NCBI GenBank assembly: GCA_900696685.1
Contig: CAADHA010000061.1
Coordinates: forward strand, 1 to 32,483
From: an uncultured Planctomycetota bacterium
Lineage (GTDB): Bacteria; Planctomycetota; Phycisphaerae; Phycisphaerales; UBA5793
Direction: 5' to 3'
Length of the DNA: 32,483 nucleotides
Numbering within the stretch: position 1 is the stretch's first letter; each line of letters opens with the position of its first letter. The position numbers and the translations under genes are program-made. The notes under the pieces are model-generated. The model made no database searches. It was given only the letters and a program-made list of their open reading frames with translations, and was not told where the DNA came from. Shown here one piece after another: positions 8,593 to 16,104 of this stretch.

Positions 8593-9819
8593 TCACCCGC
8601 TTCGCTTCGCGTTGTTCTCGTCTCCGTCCTGCCGCCCCTCGCCCGATCCAAGCAGCGAATCGAGCAACGAGCGATCAATCTCGTCGGAGCGGGGACGCGG
8701 CGTCGAAGGCGCTTCCCTACCGACCGTCGATGGCGTTGCAGATTCATCGCGAACGAGAGATTCGACGACGGAAAGATCGGGCCGGTCGGGCGCGGCAGGC
8801 GACTTGACGGGCGCGGCAGCGGGCTGAGGCTGGGCGGGTTCCTTCATCAGTTCGGCTATGACCTGCTCGCCCGAGGCCGCCTCGACGCCGCGAAGAAACG
8901 CCGCCGTCGGCCCGCCCCGGCCTGCGCCGGAGGTGGCGATGCGCTCCGTCTGCGCCCGCTCCACGATGGACATGAAAAGCGACTCGAGGCTCTGCCGCGC
9001 GGGTGCGACGCGGAGTATCCGCCGCCCCTCGCGCTCCTCGATGTACCGTGTGATCGACTCCGCCTGGCGCTGGTCGAGCGCTTCCGTCTCGATGACGGTG
9101 CGGTCGCCAGCCGTGAGAAGTTCGTCGCGTGTTCCCTCGGCCCGCTTCTTGCCGCCGTAGAGGATCGTCATCGAGTCGCAGACGTCCTCAACTTCGGAGA
9201 GGAGGTGCGAACTGAGAAGGATCGTCTTGCCGCGCTTGCCGAGGTCGATGATGAGGTCCTTGACCTGGCGGATGCCGATGGGATCGAGACCGGAGGTCGG
9301 TTCATCGAGGATCAGGAACTCAGGGTCGTTGATCAGGGCCTGCGCGATGCCGACTCGGCGCTGCATGCCCTTGGAGAATTGGCCGACGGGCCGATGGGCG
9401 ACGGCGTCGAGGCCGACCATGGAGAGCAACTCGTCGATGCGCCGCCGCCGCGTCGCGCGCGGGTAGCCGAAGAGTTTGGCGTAAAAGTCGAGTGTCTCAC
9501 GCGAGTTGAGGAACTGGTAGAGGTAGGACTCCTCAGGCAGGAAGCCGATGCGCTTCTTTACGGCGATGTCGGATGGGGGCTTGCCGAAGACGGTGAGGCG
9601 GCCGGAGGTCTTGTGAAGCAGGCCGAGGATCATCTTGATCGTCGTGCTCTTGCCCGAGCCGTTGGGACCGATGAGGCCGAAGATCTGCCCCGGCTCGATG
9701 CGCAGATCGAGGTTGTCCACGGCGCGGACCTGGGCCCGCATCCAGAAATCGGAGAAGACCTTGGTGAGGCCCTGCGCGAGGACGACGGGCGTGCGGGTTG
9801 TCGAATCGGCGGGTCTCAA
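8593..9819 (-). CDS. ABC transporter ATP-binding protein with long C-terminal tail
   Basis: 408 aa from a TTG start at 9819, chosen because GGAGG sits 7 nt upstream; a TTG at 9864 would add 15 residues with no ribosome site. Walker A GPNGSGKST (residues 51-59), signature FSKGMQRR (148-155; KGM in place of SGG is usual in the ABC-2/CcmA-type group), Walker B LILDEPTSG (D172, E173) and H-loop H205 are all intact, so it should be an active ATPase. The ATPase fold ends around residue 290. The remaining ~115 residues include an Ala/Pro/Ser-rich, probably disordered linker and an acidic end with DEIDRSLLDSLLGSG, perhaps a docking helix. It would energise the permease encoded next, and possibly also the divergent permease at 14636, which has no ATPase of its own here. 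Confidence 0.93.
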   Translation of the reverse strand: MRPADSTTRTPVVLAQGLTKVFSDFWMRAQVRAVDNLDLRIEPGQIFGLIGPNGSGKSTTIKMILGLLHKTSGRLTVFGKPPSDIAVKKRIGFLPEESYLYQFLNSRETLDFYAKLFGYPRATRRRRIDELLSMVGLDAVAHRPVGQFSKGMQRRVGIAQALINDPEFLILDEPTSGLDPIGIRQVKDLIIDLGKRGKTILLSSHLLSEVEDVCDSMTILYGGKKRAEGTRDELLTAGDRTVIETEALDQRQAESITRYIEEREGRRILRVAPARQSLESLFMSIVERAQTERIATSGAGRGGPTAAFLRGVEAASGEQVIAELMKEPAQPQPAAAPVKSPAAPDRPDLSVVESLVRDESATPSTVGREAPSTPRPRSDEIDRSLLDSLLGSGEGRQDGDENNAKRSG

Positions 9820-9867
9820 AGTTCGGCCTCCGCACCTCTGTGCGTGCTGCGGCGCGCGGGGCAAGGC

Positions 9868-11178
9868 CTATTCCAGCCCGCTCCGCGCCTCGCCGGTGTA
9901 GCGCTCCTTCTGGATGCGGCGCGCCCGCTCCGGATCGGAGTTGAGTTCAATGATGATCACATCCGTGCCCGGCCGGATGCTGAACCACTCGTGGTTCTTC
10001 TGAGCAACGCGGGTCATGGTCTCGGCCCAGAGAAGTGCAGTGGTCAGTTCGGGATCCTCCTCGAAGCGGTCAATCCAGGCGTTGAACCGCTCGAGATCGC
10101 TGCGGAAGGAGGCGACCAGCTCGCCGCGTTCGCTGCGCGACGTGCCGATGAGGCGCGCGACCTCCCCCCCCACGGCGCCGCTCAGGAGCAGCGAGTCGAT
10201 CTCCTCGCGCTTGGCCAGCGCTTCGCGTTCGCGGGCCGGATCGCCCTTCGCCAGGGCCTGCAACTGCTCGTACTCGGCGATGAGGCGGCGAATCGTCAGG
10301 GAAGCGGGACCGGCCATCTGGTTGAGTTTCTCGCGGGCCTGCCGCTCCGCCTCCACCTTGGCCTGTGCGGCCTGCACGTGCGCCTGATTGACGCTTTCGT
10401 AACTGGCCTGCGCGGGGATCGGCGGATACGCCGAATATGTGGCGCTCGTAATCATCACGCCGCAGTCGATCCGGTCGAGGAAGTCCTGTGCGTAGCGCCT
10501 CACGCGAGTGCTGAGGCGGTCGCGCGACTGCATGATGTCGTCGAGTGTCGTCTGGGCGGCAGCGAGGACCACGGCCCGTTCGACCGCGTTGCCCACGAGC
10601 GAAGGCACGATCGAGAGCGGCACCGTCTCCTGGTTGAGTTTCGCGTCCACGATCTGGTACTGCACCGTCCAGCGCGTATGCGCCAGGTTGTGGTCGGCCG
10701 TGATCACCGATCCGTCCTTGCCCGGCACGAGGTTGAACTTGTCCATCTCCGTGAGTTTGCTGAACTCGCGGGCTTCCTGCTGCTGGCTCAGTTGGGGCCA
10801 GAACTCGTTCTTGAGCACGATCTCCTGCTGTGAACTCGGAACGAGGAGCATATCGCCCATCGGGGGCGGCCAGACGAAGTAGCCGCCCGCCTCGAGCGGC
10901 TCGGGATCCTGCATCCGCCCGAAGAGAAAGCGCAGGCCGCGCGACTGCTCGGGCACTTGCTGCAGGCCTGAGAAGAAGTACATTGCGATCAGGACCACCA
11001 TCACGATCTGCAACGCGACGAAACTGATGCGCAGCGCACTGGCGAGCGACCGGTTGGCTGGATCAAACTCGTCGTCCTCCGGACCTGCGGCTCCGAACGG
11101 TGCAGGATGCCTCGGGCCGCCCGCACCGGCCGACCCGCTCCCGGGAGATATCAACGGGTTGAACTGCTCGTCCGCCAT
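9868..11178 (-). CDS. HflK-like SPFH/Band 7 membrane protein
   Basis: 436 aa. A Gly/Pro-rich cytoplasmic N-terminus (1-45) precedes one transmembrane helix (about 50-70), then VPEQSRGLRFLFGR opens the SPFH domain (about 75-260). The GYFVWPPPMGD segment and the DRIDCGVMITSATY strand are typical of HflK. A charged coiled coil follows (about 260-350, with a KVEAERQAREK stretch). In E. coli HflK and HflC form a cage around FtsH; no FtsH gene lies here. The start codon falls 3 nt after the hflC-like stop, which indicates translational coupling. The gene contains a run of eight C/G (10164-10171), a place where polymerase slippage is possible. The partner is most likely the adjacent HflC-like protein (family knowledge); a role with the ABC exporter is inference. 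Confidence 0.88.
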   Translation of the reverse strand: MADEQFNPLISPGSGSAGAGGPRHPAPFGAAGPEDDEFDPANRSLASALRISFVALQIVMVVLIAMYFFSGLQQVPEQSRGLRFLFGRMQDPEPLEAGGYFVWPPPMGDMLLVPSSQQEIVLKNEFWPQLSQQQEAREFSKLTEMDKFNLVPGKDGSVITADHNLAHTRWTVQYQIVDAKLNQETVPLSIVPSLVGNAVERAVVLAAAQTTLDDIMQSRDRLSTRVRRYAQDFLDRIDCGVMITSATYSAYPPIPAQASYESVNQAHVQAAQAKVEAERQAREKLNQMAGPASLTIRRLIAEYEQLQALAKGDPAREREALAKREEIDSLLLSGAVGGEVARLIGTSRSERGELVASFRSDLERFNAWIDRFEEDPELTTALLWAETMTRVAQKNHEWFSIRPGTDVIIIELNSDPERARRIQKERYTGEARSGLE

Positions 11179-11181
11179 GGC

Positions 11182-12129
11182 TCAGTTCTTGTCCTCGGTT
11201 GAAGCGGCCGCCGCCCGGTCCGGCGCGCGATCCGGTCCGATGAGCAGGTCGAAGGGAGGTTGGGACACCGGCAGGATGATCTTCGTGTCCTTGCTGAGAA
11301 TCGCCTCGAGCGCCTGTAGTTTCTGCAGAAAGATGGCGAACTTCTCATGTCGGGCAAGAGATGCGGCGTACCCGGCGGCCTCGCGCTCGCCCTCGGCGCG
11401 GATGGCATTGGCTCGGACGCTGGCGAAGGACTCGATGATACTGGCATCGCTGGTGGCTCGCGAGATGATGCTCCCTGCTTCCGCCATGCCGGCGGACGAG
11501 GTCGCGGCCGCGATCGCTTCGCGCGTCTTCTTCATCCGCTCGAAGACTGCCTTGCTCGTGTTCTCGGGAAGAACGAAGCGGCTGATTCCCACGGCCACGG
11601 GTTCGATGCCGTAGGCCTCCAGGACGCCGCTGCTGCGGTCGGTTGGAGTGGTAAGGAGACTGAGTATCCGCTCCTCGATGCGGGCGAGGTCGCCGGGATT
11701 CTCGTCGACCGCGGCCGACTCGCGCAGCAGGTCGTGGAAGTTGAACTCCGTGAACACGCCCATCGCGGAGCGCAGGCGCTCGTTGAGCAGCCTGTCGGCG
11801 GACGCCTCGAAGGCGATCACCTTGAAGAATGTGCTCGGCTCCTTGATGCGCCACGCGAGGAAGATCTGGGCGATGATCAGCTGGCTGTCGCGGGTGACCA
11901 CGTTCTCGAGGCGCGTCTCGAGGAGACGCACGCGCGAGTCGTAATGCTTGACGGACTGGATCGGGTAGGGCCACTTGAAATGCAGGCCCGGCTGATCGAC
12001 CACGCCTCTGATCTTGCCGAAGGTCGTCACGATCGCCGTCTGGTTGAACCGCACCTGGTAGGTGCAGGTGAACAGAAGCAGCGTGACGCCGACGATAACC
12101 GCGATGACGTAGAGAGCAATTCGGTTCAT
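11182..12129 (-). CDS. HflC-like SPFH/Band 7 membrane protein
   Basis: 315 aa, close to the length of known HflC. One N-terminal transmembrane helix (residues 4-24) is followed directly by the SPFH domain: VRFNQTAIVTTFGKIRGV, then PGLHFKWPYPIQSV, both hallmark HflC segments, and the conserved DSRVRLLETR stretch. ISRFVLPENTSKAVFERM corresponds to the conserved segment where HflC goes into its long helix; the following Ala/Glu-rich coiled coil contains ANAIRAEGEREAAGYAA. The C-terminus is a short hydrophilic tail. It is topologically a periplasm-facing, single-pass protein if it behaves like E. coli HflC. It lies between the polytopic SPFH gene (67 nt upstream) and the HflK-like gene (3 nt downstream). 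The gene symbol is not assigned because planctomycete SPFH proteins are not firmly orthologous. Confidence 0.9.
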   Translation of the reverse strand: MNRIALYVIAVIVGVTLLLFTCTYQVRFNQTAIVTTFGKIRGVVDQPGLHFKWPYPIQSVKHYDSRVRLLETRLENVVTRDSQLIIAQIFLAWRIKEPSTFFKVIAFEASADRLLNERLRSAMGVFTEFNFHDLLRESAAVDENPGDLARIEERILSLLTTPTDRSSGVLEAYGIEPVAVGISRFVLPENTSKAVFERMKKTREAIAAATSSAGMAEAGSIISRATSDASIIESFASVRANAIRAEGEREAAGYAASLARHEKFAIFLQKLQALEAILSKDTKIILPVSQPPFDLLIGPDRAPDRAAAASTEDKN

Positions 12130-12196
12130 TCCCTGGGGGCCTTTCCGGCAGACTCACTCGCTGGGAGCAGAGACGCGGCAGCGCGCCTCCGCACTC

Positions 12197-14320
12197 TCAC
12201 TGGTTCAGCGCCTCCGCTGCGGCGTCCGTCACGGCGCCGACGTTGGTGAGGTTGATCATGGTCGGATCCTGCTTGAGATCAATGCTTGTGCGCACCTGCA
12301 CGTCGTCAGGCACGATGATGAGTTGCCTGCCCCGGACGGCCCGGCGGAGCGTGGCAAGGTATTCGCGAGCCTGGTAGTAGCGGGGGGCGGCGAGATAGGG
12401 GAGCAATCGACTCTCGTGCCGCAGCGACGTCGCCAGTTGGCGGTTCTGCGCCGTCCAGCGCGCCGCGCGGGCGGTCAGGATCAGTTTTGACGCCTCGCCG
12501 CCTGCCTCGAGCACCGCCTGCTCCACGCGCAGCGCCTGCGGGGCCTTCTCCGGGCTGGACGCGGCCAGGCGATCGAGTTTGTCGATCTCCTCGGCGATGG
12601 CGCGGGCCCGGGCGGCCGAGCCGGCGGCCTGCGCCAGCCGCTCCGTCGCCTGCCTGTAGGCCTCCTGGACCGCCGATTCGCTCATCTCCTGCGCCTGGAG
12701 GACCGCCTCGAAACTCGGCGCGACGTCGGGGGGGGGGTGAATCCCCGCCACGCCGACGAACACGACCTCGATCCCCGAGCGCCAGCCGTCCAGTTCGGCC
12801 TGGATAAGCCGGCGAAGATCGTCGGACAGCCGCGAGCGTTCCGGTCCGAGCACTTCTTCAATTGTCATCGCGGCAAGGTGGCGGTTGACGACCCGCGTGG
12901 CGATCTGGCGGATGAGCGCCTCGCGCTGGTCCCAGCCGCCTCCGATGAGGTCGATGTAGTTGAGCAGTTCGGGTCGGCCGCCGGCGTCGCGGCCCGCCTT
13001 GATGCGGAATTGAACGGGAACCTCGGCGTTGACGACGGCGATGCTCCGCGCCAGGGTGCTCAGCCGGTCTCCGCTGTCGTCCTCTTCGACCGCGGTGCGG
13101 CTGGGGCCGACGATGATCAGGTCTTCCTGACCCAGGGCATGCGCGTTGTCCCAGAGGATGGGAGTGTCGGCATCCTTCGCGTCCCTTACTCCTTCCGAGC
13201 CGACGAGGATCTGGTGAATCTGCGCCACGGGGTATCGCGCCACGCGCTCCCACGGCCACTTGAAGATCGGTCCGGAGGAATAGACCTCGCCGCCGCGCGC
13301 CAGGCGGCCGAAGGACATCACGACTCCCTGTTCGCCCGGCTGCACGATGGACACGCAGTTGAGCAGAATGAGCAGAAGGCCCATGAAGCCGAAGAGAGGA
13401 AGCAGTTGGCGGCTGAGCAACTGGTAGAACCACGTCGAAGTGACGGAGAAGCCGAACTGGTAGTTGATCGCGTCATTGATCGACTTGATGACCGATTCGG
13501 GCGCGGCCAGCAGGCCCAGGATGCGCGAGTCGAAGGCGGGCTGGGGATACTCACCGGGCTTGCGCGGCGTATAGAGGTTGAGAATGAAGGCGACGACGAC
13601 CTCAAGGCCCAGGGCGACCATGTAGAAGGGCAGAATGTAAGCCAGGGCACCGAGAACCGCCGGATTGCCGTTGAGTTGGAATCCGTACCCGACGGCAAGA
13701 GCGCCATTGACGAGGGCGGCGCCCACCGTCACGGTCGCGCCGGCCCGGAGGAGGCGCCATGCCGCCTGGCGGCTCATGCCGCCGAGGAACCACGAAACCA
13801 CGAAACAGATGAGCGCGATGCCCGCTGTAATCCCCAGCCCCCACCCCGCCGAGGCGGCCTCCGCGACGCGCACCCCCGCCGCTTCCGAACCCGGCTTGGT
13901 CAGGTCGATGCCGCGGCTGGCGATGACGCTCCTCTGCCACAAGCCCAGGCCGATGAACACGGCCGCGATCGCCAGGCTCACCGCCGGCACCAGCAGGCCG
14001 TGCATCCAGCGGAGCCGGGCGGCGTGCATCGCCGTATCGCGTTCGTCGAACTCGAAGATGCTGCCTGCCGCATCGGCGCGCGAGCGCAGTTGCTCGTGTT
14101 CGAGCGCCTCGAGGCGCTCCAGACGGTGCTGGTGGAAGAGCAGGACGAGGATGATCCAGACCGGCAGGCCGCAGACCATTGAATAGGCTGCGATCCGGGT
14201 CGCGTCGTCCTTGAGACTGTAGCCCAGCAGGAAGACGACGAGAGTGAGCACGAGATGGAAGATCGAGGCGAAGATCGCGGCCGTCGCCGCCCTTCGATAT
14301 GTCTCGTGGTTGATCCTCAT
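12197..14320 (-). CDS. Polytopic membrane protein fused to an HflK-like SPFH domain, 707 aa
   Basis: The N-terminal ~325 residues hold about seven hydrophobic segments (roughly 13-35, 43-63, 108-128, 160-180, 193-212, 221-250, 304-326). The last one leads straight into VQPGEQGVVMSFGRL, the start of an SPFH domain (about 327-560), with PIFKWPWERVARYP as the HflK/HflC-like hallmark. A coiled-coil region (about 560-650) and a C-terminal segment (RGRQLIIVPDDVQV) end it. Canonical HflK has one membrane helix, so this is an elaborated form. First gene of the operon; the ATG at 14320 has only a weak upstream GGA. A run of ten G/C (12728-12737) encodes PPP and is in frame as given, but is a slippage- and sequencing-error-prone site. 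Likely a membrane scaffold; molecular role unknown. Confidence 0.87.
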   Translation of the reverse strand: MRINHETYRRAATAAIFASIFHLVLTLVVFLLGYSLKDDATRIAAYSMVCGLPVWIILVLLFHQHRLERLEALEHEQLRSRADAAGSIFEFDERDTAMHAARLRWMHGLLVPAVSLAIAAVFIGLGLWQRSVIASRGIDLTKPGSEAAGVRVAEAASAGWGLGITAGIALICFVVSWFLGGMSRQAAWRLLRAGATVTVGAALVNGALAVGYGFQLNGNPAVLGALAYILPFYMVALGLEVVVAFILNLYTPRKPGEYPQPAFDSRILGLLAAPESVIKSINDAINYQFGFSVTSTWFYQLLSRQLLPLFGFMGLLLILLNCVSIVQPGEQGVVMSFGRLARGGEVYSSGPIFKWPWERVARYPVAQIHQILVGSEGVRDAKDADTPILWDNAHALGQEDLIIVGPSRTAVEEDDSGDRLSTLARSIAVVNAEVPVQFRIKAGRDAGGRPELLNYIDLIGGGWDQREALIRQIATRVVNRHLAAMTIEEVLGPERSRLSDDLRRLIQAELDGWRSGIEVVFVGVAGIHPPPDVAPSFEAVLQAQEMSESAVQEAYRQATERLAQAAGSAARARAIAEEIDKLDRLAASSPEKAPQALRVEQAVLEAGGEASKLILTARAARWTAQNRQLATSLRHESRLLPYLAAPRYYQAREYLATLRRAVRGRQLIIVPDDVQVRTSIDLKQDPTMINLTNVGAVTDAAAEALNQ

Positions 14321-14635
14321 TTTCCGGCCGCGCCCTCAAGTGCACACGCAGGGGCCAGGGGCGAACGCCCCCGACGAAAGAGCGAACAATACCCGAAGCC
14401 GCCATTCCAAGCAAACACGGTCGAGGTTGAGGCGTATCGAGAGTGCCGTCGGATCACTGGCGCGTCCGGTTCCCCGGCGCGCACCGCCTCAGGAATCGCG
14501 TACGCGGCCCGGTCGCCCCGGGTTCGACGCGGCGCGCGGATTTCCCGCCCTCGGCGCAAACCCGGCTACCATAGCCGGCGTACCACATGGCCGAGGCCGT
14601 TCGACCTCGCCCGATCTTCCCGCACGAGTGGCTTC
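14321..14635. promoter_or_regulatory. Divergent control region between the SPFH-ABC operon and the second permease
   Basis: 315 bp with no believable gene, between two divergently transcribed units that probably belong together. It must hold promoters for both. A 17-bp inverted repeat at 14562-14578 is the only clear structure; it overlaps GCTACCAT (14565-14571), which could serve as a -10 region for the plus-strand gene 65 nt further on. I found no clear promoter for the minus-strand operon. Confidence 0.45.
14562..14578. repeat. Inverted repeat, possible operator
   Basis: CCGGCTA-CCA-TAGCCGG: two perfect 7-bp arms around a 3-nt centre, 57 nt before the ATG at 14636. It may be a repressor site over a promoter or a small RNA hairpin; a GC-rich coincidence cannot be excluded. 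Confidence 0.4.
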
Positions 14636-15928
14636 ATGCTCGAACAGCTCATCGCCATTGTCCGCAATACTTTCGTCGAGAGCATCCGCCAGCCTATCTA
14701 TCTTGTGATGATCGGCATCGGTGTGCTCGCCCTGCTCATCACGCCGGGGCTGAGCACCTTCACACTCTCGGACGACAATCTGTTCATGGTGGACATGGGA
14801 TTGGCGACGATCTTCCTGTGCGGCCTGATCATCGCAGCCTTCGTCGCCACGAGCGTCGTGACGCGCGAAATCGAGAACCGAACGGTGCTCACGGTCGTGT
14901 CCAAACCCGTGGGCCGGCCGCTGTTCATCCTTGGGAAGTACATCGGCGTGGCCGCGGCCATACTCGTCGCAGCCGTCATCCTCTCCTGCGCCTTTCTTCT
15001 GATCAAGCGCTATGGCGTCATGCAGACGGCCCGCGACGAAGGCGACGGCCCGGCCATGACCTTCGGCCTCATCGCCCTGCTCACTTCCGTCGCCGTCGGG
15101 CTGTGGTGCAACTATTTCTACGGCTGGGTCTTCACCAGCACGACCGTCGGCTCGCTGCTGCCCCTGTCCCTGCTCGCGTGGTTCGGCACGCTCGTCATCG
15201 ACAAGGAGTGGACGTTCCAGTTTCTTCGCCCCAGCGAGAACCCCTACAACACCAGTTTCCTCTCGCCGAACCTCGAGCCGGAACTCCTCATGGCCCTGGC
15301 CGGGGTTTTCCTGGCCCTGATGATCATCGCGTCGGTGGCGATCGCCGCCTCGACCCGGCTCGGACAGGTCATGACGGTCGTCATCTGCCTGGCGGTCTTC
15401 ATGCTCGGCCTGCTGACGGACACGCTTTTCGGCCGCCGCGCCTTCGAGTCCAAGTCGCGGGGGCGCATCGTCGAGATCAACGTCATCGACGATCACGATG
15501 ACGACTTCAGCGACGCGGGCGATGCCTATCACATCCGACTCGACCGCGGCCTGGACATCGCCGACGGACTCGAAGTCTACCTCTCCTCCGACAACGTGGG
15601 CTTCGGGCTGCTTGGTCCGGGCCGTGCCGTCCTCCGCGAAGTGTCCTACGCCAGCGCCAACCTTGTGAGGGTGCAGGCCGGCCCGATGGAGCGCGCACCG
15701 CGCGTGGGAGACTACCTCATCGACGGTCCGCAGCGAGTCCACCGGCCCTGGCGGATCGTCTGGTCGCTTCCTCCCAATCTTCAGGCCCTGTCCTTCGGAG
15801 ATGCGCTGACGCAGGGCCACTCCATCCCGCCGGCTCACCTGGGAATGGTTTCTCTCTACAGTGGCCTGTACATCACGGGGATGCTTGCCCTGGCGGGGAT
15901 CCTCTTCCAGACCCGCGAAGTGGGATGA
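14636..15928 (+). CDS. ABC-2 type transporter permease (NosY-like), 430 aa
   Basis: The ATG at 14636 opens MLEQLIAIVRNTFVESIRQP, the usual cytoplasmic start of this permease group; the upstream open frame is not protein-like. Hydrophobic segments lie at about residues 22-40, 52-78, 100-122, 140-160, 168-185, 222-240, 248-262 and a last one near 408-424. Residues about 80-107 carry a motif with EIENR, SKPVGR and GKYIG that matches the permease at 6532-8586. A soluble section (about 270-400) precedes the final helix. There is no ATPase beside it on the same strand, so it may use the ATPase encoded at 8593-9819 (inference). Substrate unknown; relatives act in lipid, polysaccharide, copper-enzyme maturation or drug export. 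Confidence 0.87.
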   Translation: MLEQLIAIVRNTFVESIRQPIYLVMIGIGVLALLITPGLSTFTLSDDNLFMVDMGLATIFLCGLIIAAFVATSVVTREIENRTVLTVVSKPVGRPLFILGKYIGVAAAILVAAVILSCAFLLIKRYGVMQTARDEGDGPAMTFGLIALLTSVAVGLWCNYFYGWVFTSTTVGSLLPLSLLAWFGTLVIDKEWTFQFLRPSENPYNTSFLSPNLEPELLMALAGVFLALMIIASVAIAASTRLGQVMTVVICLAVFMLGLLTDTLFGRRAFESKSRGRIVEINVIDDHDDDFSDAGDAYHIRLDRGLDIADGLEVYLSSDNVGFGLLGPGRAVLREVSYASANLVRVQAGPMERAPRVGDYLIDGPQRVHRPWRIVWSLPPNLQALSFGDALTQGHSIPPAHLGMVSLYSGLYITGMLALAGILFQTREVG

Positions 15929-16071
15929 ACGGTCGATTGCCGCCGGCGGCTCGACTCCAGACCCGCCGACGCAGCGAACATCGCGGCCCACGACGTCGTA
16001 TCCCCCGGGCGGACCCGCTTTCCATGGCGGATCATCGGGCTGATTCGGCCTAGGCTTCTCAACTCGACGCA

Positions 16072-16089
16072 GCGGGCCGATCGGCCCGC
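16072..16089. promoter_or_regulatory. Perfect 18-bp palindrome before the metal ATPase gene
   Basis: GCGGGCCGA/TCGGCCCGC is perfectly self-complementary and ends 1 nt before the AGGAG ribosome site (16091-16095) of the gene starting at 16105. It could be an operator for a dimeric metal-responsive repressor, or an mRNA hairpin (7-bp stem, GATC loop) affecting ribosome access. No function is proven. Confidence 0.5.
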
Positions 16090-16104
16090 CAGGAGATTGC
16101 ACTG

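Noticed and set aside
14321..14635. N-terminal extension of the 430-aa permease through the upstream open frame
   Set aside because: The extension is Arg/Pro-rich and not membrane- or signal-like; the family normally starts near MLEQLIAIVRN.
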